A program made the position numbers and the translations under genes. Below the pieces are notes generated by a model that did not search any database, had not been told where the DNA came from, and saw nothing but the letters and a program-made list of their open reading frames with translations. DNA of 64,000 nt from Halomonas halmophila (GTDB lineage Bacteria; Pseudomonadota; Gammaproteobacteria; Pseudomonadales; Halomonadaceae), in assembly GCF_006540005.1 (NCBI RefSeq), contig NZ_BJOC01000010.1, positions 1 to 64,000 on the forward strand, read 5' to 3'. Within the stretch, counting starts at the first letter, position 1, and each line of letters begins with the position of its first letter. Shown here piece by piece: positions 8,069 to 18,711 of this stretch.

Positions 8069-8122
8069 AGGGGCGGCGTGCGTGTGTCTGAGCAATAGTG
8101 CCGCCCGCGAGGCGGCATTTTT
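8054..8122 (+). terminator. trpGDC attenuator with intrinsic terminator
   Basis: Four strands are visible. Strand 1, CGCCTC at 8054-8059, pairs with strand 2, GGGGCG at 8070-8075 (one G-U pair). Strand 2, GGGCGGC at 8071-8077, can instead pair perfectly with strand 3, GCCGCCC at 8100-8106. Strand 3, GCCGCC at 8100-8105, pairs with strand 4, GGCGGC at 8111-8116, followed by TTTTT at 8118-8122: an intrinsic terminator. This is the textbook 1:2/2:3/3:4 layout: stalling at the Trp codon would free strand 2 and prevent termination. Confidence 0.75.
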
Positions 8123-8218
8123 GTATCTGCTGGCTCGCGGCAACCCTCGGGCATGTCGAGTCATCATGAGCAACCGAAGGTCTTGGGCCTTTATAAGCCC
8201 GATTGATATCAGGAGTGT

Positions 8219-8809
8219 ATGCCCGACATGATCGTGATGATCGATAACTACGACAGCTTCACCTTCAACATCGTCCAGTACCTCGGCGAGCTGGGGCAGG
8301 ACGTGCGCACCTATCGCAACGATGCCATCAGCGTCGCCGACATCGAAGCCCTGTCGCCGAGCCACCTGGTGATTTCCCCCGGGCCCTGCACCCCGAACGA
8401 GGCCGGCATCTCCATGCAGGCCGTGCGCCACTTCGCCGGTCGTTTGCCGATCCTGGGCATCTGCTTGGGTCACCAGGCCATCGGCCAGGTGTTCGGCGGG
8501 GATGTGCAGCGTGCGCCTGACGTCATGCATGGCAAGACCTCGGCGATCCGGCATGATGGGCGCGGCGTGTTCAGCGGGCTCGACAATCCGCTTGAGGTGA
8601 CGCGCTATCATTCGCTGGTCGTTGCCCGCGAAGGCTTGCCGGAGTGTCTCGAGGTCACCGCCTGGACGCCGGACGACGACATCACCCCGGGGTTGATCAT
8701 GGGCCTGCGTCACCGCGAGCTGGACATCGAGGGCGTACAGTTTCATCCCGAGTCGATCCTCACGCGTCAGGGACACGAGCTGTTGACCAATTTTCTCGAG
8801 CGTCGATAA
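8219..8809 (+). CDS. trpG: Anthranilate synthase component II (glutamine amidotransferase)
   Basis: 196 residues, class I glutamine amidotransferase. It releases ammonia from glutamine for Trp[12 protein letters not shown] is the N-terminal signature, [13 protein letters not shown] contains the catalytic cysteine, and VQFHPESIL supplies the His and Glu of the triad. Family members of this type may also serve PabB in folate synthesis. AGGAG at 8211-8215 is three bases from ATG 8219 and twelve from ATG 8228, so the start is uncertain; the shorter form matches Pseudomonas TrpG better. First gene of trpGDC, under the attenuator just upstream. Confidence 0.95.
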   Translation: MPDMIVMIDNYDSFTFNIVQYLGELGQDVRTYRNDAISVADIEALSPSHLVISPGPCTPNEAGISMQAVRHFAGRLPILGICLGHQAIGQVFGGDVQRAPDVMHGKTSAIRHDGRGVFSGLDNPLEVTRYHSLVVAREGLPECLEVTAWTPDDDITPGLIMGLRHRELDIEGVQFHPESILTRQGHELLTNFLERR

Positions 8810-8840
8810 GGCGTTGGATCACGGTTAGGAGAGAGCTGCC

Positions 8841-9860
8841 ATGCAGATGCGAGACGTCCTTGGCGCGTTGATGCGCCGGGAAAACTTGAGCTATGAGGCG
8901 ACCCATGGGGCCATGACGGCCATCATGACCGGCGAGGCCTCCGAGGCCCAGGTCGCCGCCTTCCTGATGGGCATGGCGATGAAGGGCGAGTCGGCCGAGG
9001 AAATCAGCGCCGCGGCACAGGTCATGCGCGAGCTGATGAAGCCGGTGACTCTGGGCGTGGACAATGTGGTCGACATCGTCGGCACGGGAGGCGATGGCGC
9101 CAACCTCTTCAATGTCTCCACGGCCTCCAGCTTCGTGGCCGCCGCCGGCGGGGCGCATGTCGCCAAGCATGGCAATCGCGGGGTGTCGTCCTCGTCAGGC
9201 AGTGCGGACCTGTTCTCGGTGGCGGGCATCGGGCTCGACCTGTCGCCGGAGCAGGTCGGCCGCTGCATCGAGGAGGTCGGGGTCGGCTTCATGTTCGCCC
9301 CCAACCACCATCCCGCCATGCGCCACGCCGTGGGACCGCGTCGCGAGATGGGCGTGCGGACCCTGTTCAACATCCTCGGCCCCCTGACCAACCCGGCGGG
9401 GGCACCGAACCAGTTGCTCGGCGTCTACTCGGCATCGCTGGTGCCGCTGATGGCCGAGGTCATGCGGCGTCTCGGCAGTCGGCACGTGCTGGTGGTATGC
9501 GCCGAGGACGGCCTGGACGAGATTTCTCTGGCCGCGCCGACTCGGGTGGCCGAGCTCAAGGATGGCGAGATTCACGAGTATCGCATCACGCCGGAGGATT
9601 TCGGCATCGAACGTCAGTCGCTGGAGGCGCTGAAGGTCCAGACCGCCGAGGACAGCCTGCGCCTGGTCGAGCAGTCGCTGGTGGGCGAGGGGCCGGCGGC
9701 CGATATCGTCGCCCTGAATGCCGGTGGCGCCCTCTATGCCTCGGGGATCGCCGATACCCTCAAGGAAGGCGTGGCCCTGGCGCAGGATGCCCAGGGCTCC
9801 AAGCTGGCCCGTGAGAAGCTCCGGGAACTGGCCAACTTCACCCGGGTCTTTGCCCAATAG
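8841..9860 (+). CDS. trpD: Anthranilate phosphoribosyltransferase
   Basis: 339 residues. It joins anthranilate to PRPP to form phosphoribosyl-anthranilate. The PRPP/Mg site appears as [14 protein letters not shown] near residue 80. [15 protein letters not shown] near 108 and [11 protein letters not shown] near 178 are the other signatures. A good GGAGAG lies seven bases before the ATG. Thirty-one bases separate it from trpG and twenty from trpC, consistent with one operon. Confidence 0.97.
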   Translation: MQMRDVLGALMRRENLSYEATHGAMTAIMTGEASEAQVAAFLMGMAMKGESAEEISAAAQVMRELMKPVTLGVDNVVDIVGTGGDGANLFNVSTASSFVAAAGGAHVAKHGNRGVSSSSGSADLFSVAGIGLDLSPEQVGRCIEEVGVGFMFAPNHHPAMRHAVGPRREMGVRTLFNILGPLTNPAGAPNQLLGVYSASLVPLMAEVMRRLGSRHVLVVCAEDGLDEISLAAPTRVAELKDGEIHEYRITPEDFGIERQSLEALKVQTAEDSLRLVEQSLVGEGPAADIVALNAGGALYASGIADTLKEGVALAQDAQGSKLAREKLRELANFTRVFAQ

Positions 9861-9880
9861 GCGCCGTTCAGGAGCATGAC

Positions 9881-10675
9881 ATGACGACCCCCACCATTCT
9901 GACCCGTATCCTGGAGCGCAAGGACGCCGAAGTCGCCGAGCGCCGCCGGGCAGTCTCCGAGCGTGAACTGCTGACCCTGGCCGAACGCATGACGGCGACG
10001 CGCGGCTTCATCGACGCCCTGGATGTACGCATGCGCGACGGCGACCCGGCGGTGATCGCCGAGATCAAGAAGGCCTCGCCCTCCCGCGGGGTGATCCGCG
10101 AAACCTATGTGCCGGCGGACATCGCCGCCAGTTACGCCGCCGGTGGGGCCGCTTGCCTGTCGGTGCTGACCGATGCCGACTTCTTCCAGGGTCATGAGGA
10201 TGACCTGATCGCCGCCCGCGATGCCTGCTCACTGCCGGTGATCCGCAAGGACTTCATCACCCACGCCTATCAAGTCAGCGAAGCCCGCGCCATCGGCGCC
10301 GACTGTATCCTCCTGATCGTCGCCGCGCTCGACGACGCTCGGCTGGCGGACCTGCACCGCCAGGCCACCGAGCTCGGCATGGATGTGCTGGTCGAGGTGC
10401 ATGATGCCCGCGAACTGGAGCGTGCGCTGGCGCTGGACCTGGGGCTGGTGGGGATCAACAATCGCGACCTGCACACCTTCGAGACACGGCTCGACACCAC
10501 GCTCGAGCTGCTGGGGCGCGTACCCGCCGGCGTGACGGTGATCACCGAATCCGGCATTCACAGCCGCGACGACATCCTGCGCATGCGGGAACACGATGTG
10601 CACGGCTTCCTGGTCGGCGAAGCCTTCATGCGTGAGGAGTCTCCGGGGGAGTCGCTGCGGCGTCTTTTTTTCTAA
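9881..10675 (+). CDS. trpC: Indole-3-glycerol-phosphate synthase
   Basis: 264 residues, a (beta-alpha)8 barrel that closes carboxyphenylamino-deoxyribulose phosphate into indole-glycerol phosphate. [13 protein letters not shown] holds the catalytic lysine, [17 protein letters not shown] the second lysine-site region, [12 protein letters not shown] the glutamate/asparagine strand and [11 protein letters not shown] the phosphate loop. It is monofunctional: no TrpF domain is fused, unlike the enteric enzyme. The AGGAG upstream is well placed. Last gene of trpGDC; the later-pathway genes trpF, trpB and trpA are not in the window. Confidence 0.97.
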   Translation: MTTPTILTRILERKDAEVAERRRAVSERELLTLAERMTATRGFIDALDVRMRDGDPAVIAEIKKASPSRGVIRETYVPADIAASYAAGGAACLSVLTDADFFQGHEDDLIAARDACSLPVIRKDFITHAYQVSEARAIGADCILLIVAALDDARLADLHRQATELGMDVLVEVHDARELERALALDLGLVGINNRDLHTFETRLDTTLELLGRVPAGVTVITESGIHSRDDILRMREHDVHGFLVGEAFMREESPGESLRRLFF

Positions 10676-10738
10676 GCCTCCAGCTCCTGCCGTGCCTCGA
10701 CCCGGCCGCCGGCCCACCAGGCTGCGTGCCGACACAAC

Positions 10739-10756
10739 GCCGACCCGAGGGTCGGC
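10739..10756. terminator. Hairpin between convergent trpC and antiporter genes
   Basis: GCCGACC at 10739-10745 pairs perfectly with GGTCGGC at 10750-10756 across a CGAG loop. No T tract is present on either strand. It sits between the trpC stop and the 3' end of the convergent antiporter gene. Confidence 0.4.
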
Positions 10757-10768
10757 AGCGGTGCGGCC

Positions 10769-12589
10769 TCAGGAAATCAGCGGTGCTTCCATCTCCGGCG
10801 AGTCGGCATAGACCAGGCTGACCAGGGTGTCGCCGCGCTTGGGCGTCAGCCCGTTCTCGGCCGTGGCCAGGCGCAGCCGGCCGGACTGGCCGATGCACAG
10901 CAGTGGCAGGCAGCGCCCGGCATGGCGGCGCTTGAGATTTTCCAGCCGTGTCTTCTCGGTGCAGTGAGTGCGCTGCATTTCGCCGCCTTCGGCGACCAGG
11001 CGCGACAGCCGGGCATAGGTCACATCGCGGCCGAAGAGCAGGGGCAGATGGCTCAGTGCCTGGCCATGCGGGCGGTTGCCGCTGCGCCCTTCGTCGACGG
11101 CCAGGCGGAAGACGCGTTCGCGCCCCAGCAGGTGCTCGAAGTGCAGGCTGGCCATGTCGTTGAGCTCGCGGTAGGGCGAAAGCGGCAGCAGATAGCCGAT
11201 ATTGCTCAGTTCCAGGTGCTGGGCCGCGTGTTCCGAGAGCGGGTCGCCGAAGTAGGTGGTCAGCCCCAGCGCCTTGGCCTCCTGGATGGCATCCCAGTTG
11301 CTGTCGGTGAGCACCACGCTGACCCCGGCCGAACGCAGCTGCTGGCCGATCTGGCGAGCCACCGGATTGGCACCAATGATCAGCACGCCATCCGGTGACG
11401 GCCGCTGCACGCCCAGCCAGCGGGCCAGTGGCCGGGACAGCAGACTCTGACCGACCACGGTGCTGATGATCACCAGGAAGGTGACCGGCACCAGCATCTC
11501 GGCGCCGGGCATGTCGAGTTCTTCCAGGCGCAGGGCGAACAACGAGGCCGTAGCGGCGGCGACGATGCCGCGCGGCGAGATAAAGGCCAGCAGGACCTTC
11601 TCACGGTTCTCCAGCCGGCTGCCCAGAGTACAGACCCAGACCATCAGCGGCCTGGCCACGCCGAGCAGCACGAACAGGAAGGCCCAGGCCTGCCAGTCCA
11701 GCAGGGCCAACTGATCCACGGTCAGGCGCGCCGCCAGCAGGATGAACAGCCCCGAGATCAACAGGACCGACAACGTTTCCTTGAACTCGATGATCGGCCG
11801 GGTCGGCACGCCGCGCATGTTGGCCAGCCAGGCGCCCATGACGGTGACGGTCAGCAGGCCGGATTCATGAAACAGCAGGTTGGAGATCGAGAACAGCGTC
11901 AGCATCATCATCAGGGTGCCGAAGCTGTGCAGTTGGCGGGGCAACCAGTGGCGGCGCAGGATCAGGCCCCACAGATAGCCGCCGCCGATGCCCAGGCCGA
12001 AGCCGATCAGGGCGGTCTTGCCGAACAGTACCAGGGTGTGGGTGGCGGCGCCGGTGGCCCCGGACCCCAGGGCGACGTACTCATAGACCAGCACGGCGCC
12101 GATGGCGCCCACCGGGTCGATCAGGATGCCTTCCCAGCGCAGTATCTGGGTCAGGTGCTGACGGGCCCCCAGCGTCTGCAGCATGGGCAGGATCACCGTC
12201 GGGCCCGTGACCACCAGCAGGGCGCCCAGCACGCTGGCCATTTCCCAGGATAGTGAAAGCAGAAAGTGGGCGGCGATGGTGCCGATGACGGCGGTGATCA
12301 GGGCGCCCCAGGTGACCAGGCGTCGAACTGTGCGGCCGTGCCCGCCCAGTTCGCGGAAGTCCAGTGTCAGGCTGCCCTCGAACAGAATGACGGCCACGGC
12401 CAGCGAGACCAACGGAAACAGCAGATCGCCGAACAGCGCGTCGGGATTCAACAGCCCGCTGACCGGACCCGCCGCGATGCCGGCGACCAGCAACATCAGA
12501 ATGGCCGGCAGCCTCAACTGCCACGCAAGCCATTGGCAGATCAGCGCCAGCAGGCCGATCACCGCCAGGTCGAAGCCGGCATGCTCCAT
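10769..12589 (-). CDS. CPA1-type Na+(K+)/H+ antiporter with C-terminal TrkA-N domain
   Basis: 606 residues. The N-terminal ~400 residues form about twelve membrane helices of the CPA1 sodium/proton exchanger family. Visible motifs are ILFEGSLTLDFREL and RWEGILIDPVGAIGAVL, with the membrane-buried aspartate of the transport site. Residues ~410-520 are a Rossmann TrkA-N-like domain (GVLIIGANPVARQIGQQL, then FGDPLSEHAA), which in relatives senses nucleotides. The start at 12589 is chosen because GGAG sits nine bases upstream; an ATG at 12604 lacks one. It probably exports Na+ or K+ against protons, useful at high salt and alkaline pH. Ion preference cannot be read from sequence. Confidence 0.85.
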   Translation of the reverse strand: MEHAGFDLAVIGLLALICQWLAWQLRLPAILMLLVAGIAAGPVSGLLNPDALFGDLLFPLVSLAVAVILFEGSLTLDFRELGGHGRTVRRLVTWGALITAVIGTIAAHFLLSLSWEMASVLGALLVVTGPTVILPMLQTLGARQHLTQILRWEGILIDPVGAIGAVLVYEYVALGSGATGAATHTLVLFGKTALIGFGLGIGGGYLWGLILRRHWLPRQLHSFGTLMMMLTLFSISNLLFHESGLLTVTVMGAWLANMRGVPTRPIIEFKETLSVLLISGLFILLAARLTVDQLALLDWQAWAFLFVLLGVARPLMVWVCTLGSRLENREKVLLAFISPRGIVAAATASLFALRLEELDMPGAEMLVPVTFLVIISTVVGQSLLSRPLARWLGVQRPSPDGVLIIGANPVARQIGQQLRSAGVSVVLTDSNWDAIQEAKALGLTTYFGDPLSEHAAQHLELSNIGYLLPLSPYRELNDMASLHFEHLLGRERVFRLAVDEGRSGNRPHGQALSHLPLLFGRDVTYARLSRLVAEGGEMQRTHCTEKTRLENLKRRHAGRCLPLLCIGQSGRLRLATAENGLTPKRGDTLVSLVYADSPEMEAPLIS

Positions 12590-12724
12590 GGGGTCGCACT
12601 CCATCGGTTCGGGGCGTATGGGGGGCCGCGCAGCCTATCGTCGTCGGCCACAACATGCAATCCATCCCCCGGTCTGCTACCGCTGGCCGTCGAGCGGCAC
12701 TGCCTGGAAGCCCCGGATGGCGGC

Positions 12725-15700
12725 CTATGACCGGGAAACGGTCGTCGCTTCGGGCGCTTGTTGCAGTGCCGTCAGCAGGCCCTGCAGTGGATGCGGCAGG
12801 CTGGTCTGCGAGAGGCGCCGGGCCTGGCTGCGGCAGGAATAGCCGGTGGCCAGCAGGCGCCCCTGGAGTTCCGTCGCCTCGACCCTGGGTTGCCAGGACT
12901 GGGCATAGATGGTCTTCGAGGTCTCGAGGTTGCGGGCCTCGTGACCATAGGTGCCGGACATGCCGCAGCACCCCGAGGACAGCACCTCCAGGTCGAGGCC
13001 GAAGGCACTAAAGATGCGCTGCCATTGCGTGGGGGCCTCCGGCAGGCTGGTCTTTTCCGTGCAGTGGGCCAGCAGGCGGAAGCCGGGGTCGGCGAGTGCC
13101 GGCATGTCGTCGGCGAACCGGGCGGCATGCTCGGCGAGCCACTCGCTGAGCAGCTGTACCTCGGGCACCTTCTCGGCGCTCAGTGTCTTCACGTATTCCT
13201 GGCGATAGGTCAGGGTCATGGCCGGGTCGATGCCCACCAGGGGCACGCCGAAGTCGGCCAGTGCCGTGAGGCGCTCGGCCTGTTTCTCGGCGGTGCGCGC
13301 GAAGGCGCCCAGAAAGCCCTGGACGTGCATGGGCTTGCCGTTGGCGGCATAGGGGGCAACGAAGACGGTCACGCCAAGGCGCTGCAGCAGTTCGATGATG
13401 TCGCGGGCCACGCCGGCCTCGAAGTAGCGCGTGAAGGCATCCTGGACGAGAATCACGCTGCGCGCTTTCTGAGCGGCGGTCAGTCGGCTCAGGCTGGTCG
13501 GTGTGGCGGCTGGTACGCCCCAGGCCGTCAGTTGCTTGTCCAGGCGTGCCCGGGAAAGCATTGGGCTGTCGACCATGCCCAGGGGGCCGGCCAGCAATTT
13601 GTTGACTGTCCGGTTGCCGAGCGCGGCGTTGTACAGTGGTGCCAGGCGCGACAGGCTCGGGGCCATGAACTCCAGGCCGCCGATCAGGTAATCCCGCGGC
13701 GGGCGCAGGTAGCGACCGTGGTAGACCTCGAGAAACTGCGAGCGGAAGGCCGGCACATTGACCTTGACCGGGCATTGGCTGGCGCAGGACTTGCAGGCCA
13801 GGCAGCCGGCCATGGCCTCGTGCACCTCGTGGGAGAAGTCCTTCTCGCCGCGCCGTCGGGCCAGGGTGTTGCGCGCCCGGCGCGGGAAGTCGCGCACGAA
13901 GCGCCACATGCCTGCGCGCTTGTGCCGGTGCGCTTCTTCCACCACGTCGACACCGGCCTCGCCCTGGCGACGCAGCCATTCGCGCATCAAACTGGCGCGT
14001 CCCTTGGGCGAGTGAATGCGCTGGCGTGTGGCTTTCCAGGACGGGCACATGGCATCGTCCGGGTCATGGTTGTAGCAGGCGCCATTGCCGTTGCAGTGGA
14101 CCGCATCGGCGTGAGCCTGCCAGACATGCGGCGCGATGCGGCGGTCGAGCTGGCCGCGGGTCGGTACGCCATCGATGGTCAGAAGCCCTGGGTCGACCCA
14201 TTTGACGGGTTGCTCATCATTGCCTCCTTCCGGAGCAGATGTGTTGGCCAGGGCATCATGCTCGGCCGAGGGAGCTCTACCCGCGTCGCCGGGCGGGATA
14301 AAGAGCGGGGTGGCAATCTTGCCCGGGTTGAGCTGGTTGTGCGGGTCGAAGGCGGCCTTGAGACGCTGCAGGCTGGGATACAGCGGGCCGAAGAAGGCAG
14401 GGGCGTATTCCGAGCGCACGCCCTTGCCGTGCTCGCCCCACAGCAGGCCGCCGTAGCGCCGGGTGAGCTCGGCGACGGCATCCGAGAGAGGGCGGATCAG
14501 GGCTTCCTGGGCCGGGTCCTTCATGTCGATGGCCGGACGCACGTGCAGCACTCCGGCGTCGACATGGCCGAACATGCCGTATTCAAGGTCATGGCTGTCC
14601 AGCAGGGCGCGAAATTCGGCGATGTAGTCGGCGAGAACCTCCGGGGGAACCGCCGTGTCCTCGACGAAGGGAATCGGGCGTTTCTCGCCCTGGACATTGC
14701 CGAGCAGGCCCACGGCGCGCTTGCGCATGGCGTAGACGCGCTGGATGGCCGCGCGTCCCTCGGCCAGGGTCTGGCCCAGGCGCGGCACCCTGGTGTCATC
14801 GCTCAGGTGGCGGCAGAAGGCCTCGACGCGGCCGGCCAGCCGCTCGGGGTCGTCGTCGTTGAACTCGACCAGGTTGATGCCGTCCACGGGCGTGGCGCCA
14901 TCTTCCGGAAAGAATTCGGCGACGCTGTCCCAGACCATGTCCCCCTTGGCCAGGCCGAGCACCTTGCTGTCCACCGTCTCGATGGAGGTCGGCGCAGCGT
15001 CACTGGCCATCAGCGCCTCGGCGTCGCGCAGGGCGTCCATGAAGCCGGCGTAGCGCACGTTGACCAGAGTAGAGTGTCGGGGGATCGGCAGCACCTTGAG
15101 TACCGCCTCGCTGGTAAAGGCCAGCGAACCTTCGGCACCACACAGCACGCTGTTGAGGTCGAAGCGGCCGTCCGCGGTGCGTAGGTGCGCCAGGTCATAG
15201 CCGGTCAGGCAGCGGTTGAGCGGCGGGAAGGTCTCGTCGATGCGCTGGCGTTCGTTGTCGATGATCGCCCGGGCCTGGCGGTGCACGCGGCCGACGGCGT
15301 CCTCGCGTGCGCACAGCGCATCGAGCTCGGCCTCGCTGACCGGGCGGCTCGCCAGGCGTTCGCCGCCGAGCAGCACGCTGTCGAGTTCGAGCACGTGGTT
15401 GCGGGTCTTGCCGTATTCGCGGCTCCCCTGGCCGCTGGCGTCGGTGGCGATCATGCCACCGATGGTGGCGCGATTGGAGGTCGAGAGCTCCGGGGCGAAG
15501 AACAGGCCATGGGGCTTGAGGGCGGCGTTGAGCTGGTCCTTGACCACGCCGGCCTGGACGCGCACCCGCTGATTCTCGACGTCGATGTCGAGGATGGCAT
15601 TCATGTGCCGCGAGACATCGATCATCAGGCCATTGGTGAGCGACTGGCCATTGGTGCCAGTGCCACCACCGCGCGGCGCCATGACGATGTCGCGGTAGGC

Positions 15701-15934
15701 GTCCTGCCCGGCCAGGCTCGCCAGACACTCGAGATCGCTGACATCGCGCGGGTACAGCACGGCCCGGGGCAGGCGCTGATAGATGGAGTTGTCGGTGGCC
15801 AGCACGGTGCGGTTGGCGTCGTCCGCGGCGATCTCGCCGGCGAAGCCGGCCGCGCGCAGGGCCTCGAGGAAGGCCTGATAATGTTCGGCGTGCGCATCCG
15901 ACGAGGCGTCACGGGGGTCCAGTCGTGCGATCAT
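12725..15934 (-). CDS. ydiJ: YdiJ-type FAD/Fe-S oxidoreductase (D-2-hydroxyglutarate dehydrogenase family)
   Basis: 1069 residues, similar throughout to E. coli YdiJ (about 1018). It has three parts: an FAD-binding PCMH domain (RGGGTGTNGQSL, then STSNRATIGGMIATDASGQG, residues ~70-240); an FAD-oxidase C-terminal domain; and an iron-sulfur half with CNGNGACYN near 613, CLACKSCASQCP near 710 and a CCG-type SGCCGMSGTYG near 986. YdiJ homologues oxidise D-2-hydroxyglutarate, which arises as a by-product of serine synthesis. Substrate here is inferred from overall similarity. The ATG at 15934 has no clear Shine-Dalgarno sequence. Single gene, divergent from serS. Confidence 0.88.
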   Translation of the reverse strand: MIARLDPRDASSDAHAEHYQAFLEALRAAGFAGEIAADDANRTVLATDNSIYQRLPRAVLYPRDVSDLECLASLAGQDAYRDIVMAPRGGGTGTNGQSLTNGLMIDVSRHMNAILDIDVENQRVRVQAGVVKDQLNAALKPHGLFFAPELSTSNRATIGGMIATDASGQGSREYGKTRNHVLELDSVLLGGERLASRPVSEAELDALCAREDAVGRVHRQARAIIDNERQRIDETFPPLNRCLTGYDLAHLRTADGRFDLNSVLCGAEGSLAFTSEAVLKVLPIPRHSTLVNVRYAGFMDALRDAEALMASDAAPTSIETVDSKVLGLAKGDMVWDSVAEFFPEDGATPVDGINLVEFNDDDPERLAGRVEAFCRHLSDDTRVPRLGQTLAEGRAAIQRVYAMRKRAVGLLGNVQGEKRPIPFVEDTAVPPEVLADYIAEFRALLDSHDLEYGMFGHVDAGVLHVRPAIDMKDPAQEALIRPLSDAVAELTRRYGGLLWGEHGKGVRSEYAPAFFGPLYPSLQRLKAAFDPHNQLNPGKIATPLFIPPGDAGRAPSAEHDALANTSAPEGGNDEQPVKWVDPGLLTIDGVPTRGQLDRRIAPHVWQAHADAVHCNGNGACYNHDPDDAMCPSWKATRQRIHSPKGRASLMREWLRRQGEAGVDVVEEAHRHKRAGMWRFVRDFPRRARNTLARRRGEKDFSHEVHEAMAGCLACKSCASQCPVKVNVPAFRSQFLEVYHGRYLRPPRDYLIGGLEFMAPSLSRLAPLYNAALGNRTVNKLLAGPLGMVDSPMLSRARLDKQLTAWGVPAATPTSLSRLTAAQKARSVILVQDAFTRYFEAGVARDIIELLQRLGVTVFVAPYAANGKPMHVQGFLGAFARTAEKQAERLTALADFGVPLVGIDPAMTLTYRQEYVKTLSAEKVPEVQLLSEWLAEHAARFADDMPALADPGFRLLAHCTEKTSLPEAPTQWQRIFSAFGLDLEVLSSGCCGMSGTYGHEARNLETSKTIYAQSWQPRVEATELQGRLLATGYSCRSQARRLSQTSLPHPLQGLLTALQQAPEATTVSRS

Positions 15935-16093
15935 TATGGGATATCGGTCATGGCGCCGTCCTGCGCTGCTCACGGGTGGCATGCAGCAGACGGGCGGGAA
16001 ATGAGGGTGCACTCGATGCACATTACTTTACCGTGCCAGGACGCCGGCGCCCACCCCGACCCCGGGATATCATCCATCACGGGAGCGGAGTGA

Positions 16094-17485
<1,392 letters not shown>

Positions 17486-17495
17486 AGCGGGCGTC

Positions 17496-18608
17496 TCAGG
17501 AGGCCTCGACCGCGATCATGCCGGCGCGGCGCTGTTGCTGTTGTGCCAGCGCCCAGCGCACATGCTCGCGTACCAGGTCGGACGGGTAGGCCAGGCGGGC
17601 CCGCAGGGCGGATTCGACGCGCTCGCTCCAGGGCGCGTTGCCCAGTCCGACCGCCAGGTTGCGCAGCCAGCGTTCGTAGCCGATGCGGCGAATGGGGCTA
17701 CCGGCGGTCTTGTCGAGGAACTCTTCCTCGCTCCAGCTGAACAGCCGGGTCAGCTCGGCCCGGTCAAGGTCATGACGGGGCGCGAAGTCGGGCTCGTCAC
17801 TGACCCGGGTGAAGCGCGTGAAGGGGCAGACCAGCTGGCAGTCGTCGCAGCCGAATACTCGATTGCCCATGGCGGCCCGGAATTCCTCGGGGATCGCGCC
17901 ATGCAGCTCGATGGTCAGGTAGGAAATGCAGCGCCGCGAGTCGACCACGCGATCCTCGACGATGGCATCGGTGGGGCAGGCCGTGCGGCAGGCGCTGCAG
18001 CTGCCGCAATGCGCGCCGGCGTAGGGCGGGTCCACGGGTAACGGCAGATCGGTATAGAGTTCGCCGAGGAAGAACAGCGAACCGGCCTGGGGGTTGAGAA
18101 TCATGGCGTTCTTGCCCACCCAGCCGATGCCGGCCTTGCGGGCCAGGGCGCGTTCCATGACCGGTGCCGAGTCGACGAAGGCGCGGTAGCCGAAGGGGCC
18201 GATCTCGGCCTCGATCTGCTTGGCCAGGGTGCCGAGCCGCTTGCGCATCAGCTTGTGGTAGTCGCGACCCAGCGCATAACGCGAGATGTAGGCTTTCTCG
18301 GGCTGGGCCAGGGTGCGGGTGGTCTCGACCTCCGGTGGCAGGTAGTCGAGGCGCACGCTGATCACGCGCAGCGTGCCAGGCACCAGCTCCTCGGGGCGGG
18401 TGCGTTTGGTGCCGTGTTTGGCCATGAAGTGCATTTCGCCCTGGTAGCCGAGGTCCAGCCAGCGTTGCAGGCGCACCTCATCCTCGGCGAGGTCCACGTC
18501 GGTGATCCCGACCTGCTGGAAGCCCAGTTCACGCCCCCAGGTCTTGATCGAGCTGGCCAGGGCCTCGAGATCGGGAGTGGCGGCGTCCTTGGCAGACGGC
18601 TGAGACAT
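17496..18608 (-). CDS. queG: Epoxyqueuosine reductase
   Basis: 370 residues. A cobalamin- and Fe-S-dependent enzyme that reduces epoxyqueuosine to queuosine at the wobble position of GUN-anticodon tRNAs. Two ferredoxin-like clusters are visible: CGSCSACRTACPTDAI near residue 195 and CDDCQLVCPF near 247. The catalytic region includes AFVDSAPVMERALARKAGIG. It begins MSQPSAKD at 18608; a longer reading from 18680 adds a poorly conserved tail that would run close to nnr. Divergent from the nnr-tsaE-amiB genes, as yjeS/queG is in E. coli. Confidence 0.94.
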   Translation of the reverse strand: MSQPSAKDAATPDLEALASSIKTWGRELGFQQVGITDVDLAEDEVRLQRWLDLGYQGEMHFMAKHGTKRTRPEELVPGTLRVISVRLDYLPPEVETTRTLAQPEKAYISRYALGRDYHKLMRKRLGTLAKQIEAEIGPFGYRAFVDSAPVMERALARKAGIGWVGKNAMILNPQAGSLFFLGELYTDLPLPVDPPYAGAHCGSCSACRTACPTDAIVEDRVVDSRRCISYLTIELHGAIPEEFRAAMGNRVFGCDDCQLVCPFTRFTRVSDEPDFAPRHDLDRAELTRLFSWSEEEFLDKTAGSPIRRIGYERWLRNLAVGLGNAPWSERVESALRARLAYPSDLVREHVRWALAQQQQRRAGMIAVEAS

Positions 18609-18711
18609 GATTGTGAAAACACCACGCAGGATGGCGCCGCGACGCTTGGCGTCGGGCACGGAAAACGACACACTCAGCATGATAAAGCATCAGCTGGCGG
18701 GGGAATAGCCA

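Noticed and set aside
5296-8154. A 952-codon minus-strand open frame opposite ndh, gph and trpE
   Set aside because: It covers proven genes on the other strand, has no recognisable domain and shows the His/Arg/Ala-rich composition expected from antisense reading of GC-rich codons.
12758-15184. An 808-codon plus-strand open frame inside the YdiJ-type gene
   Set aside because: Antisense shadow of a gene whose flavin and Fe-S motifs are clear; no ribosome site and no domain.
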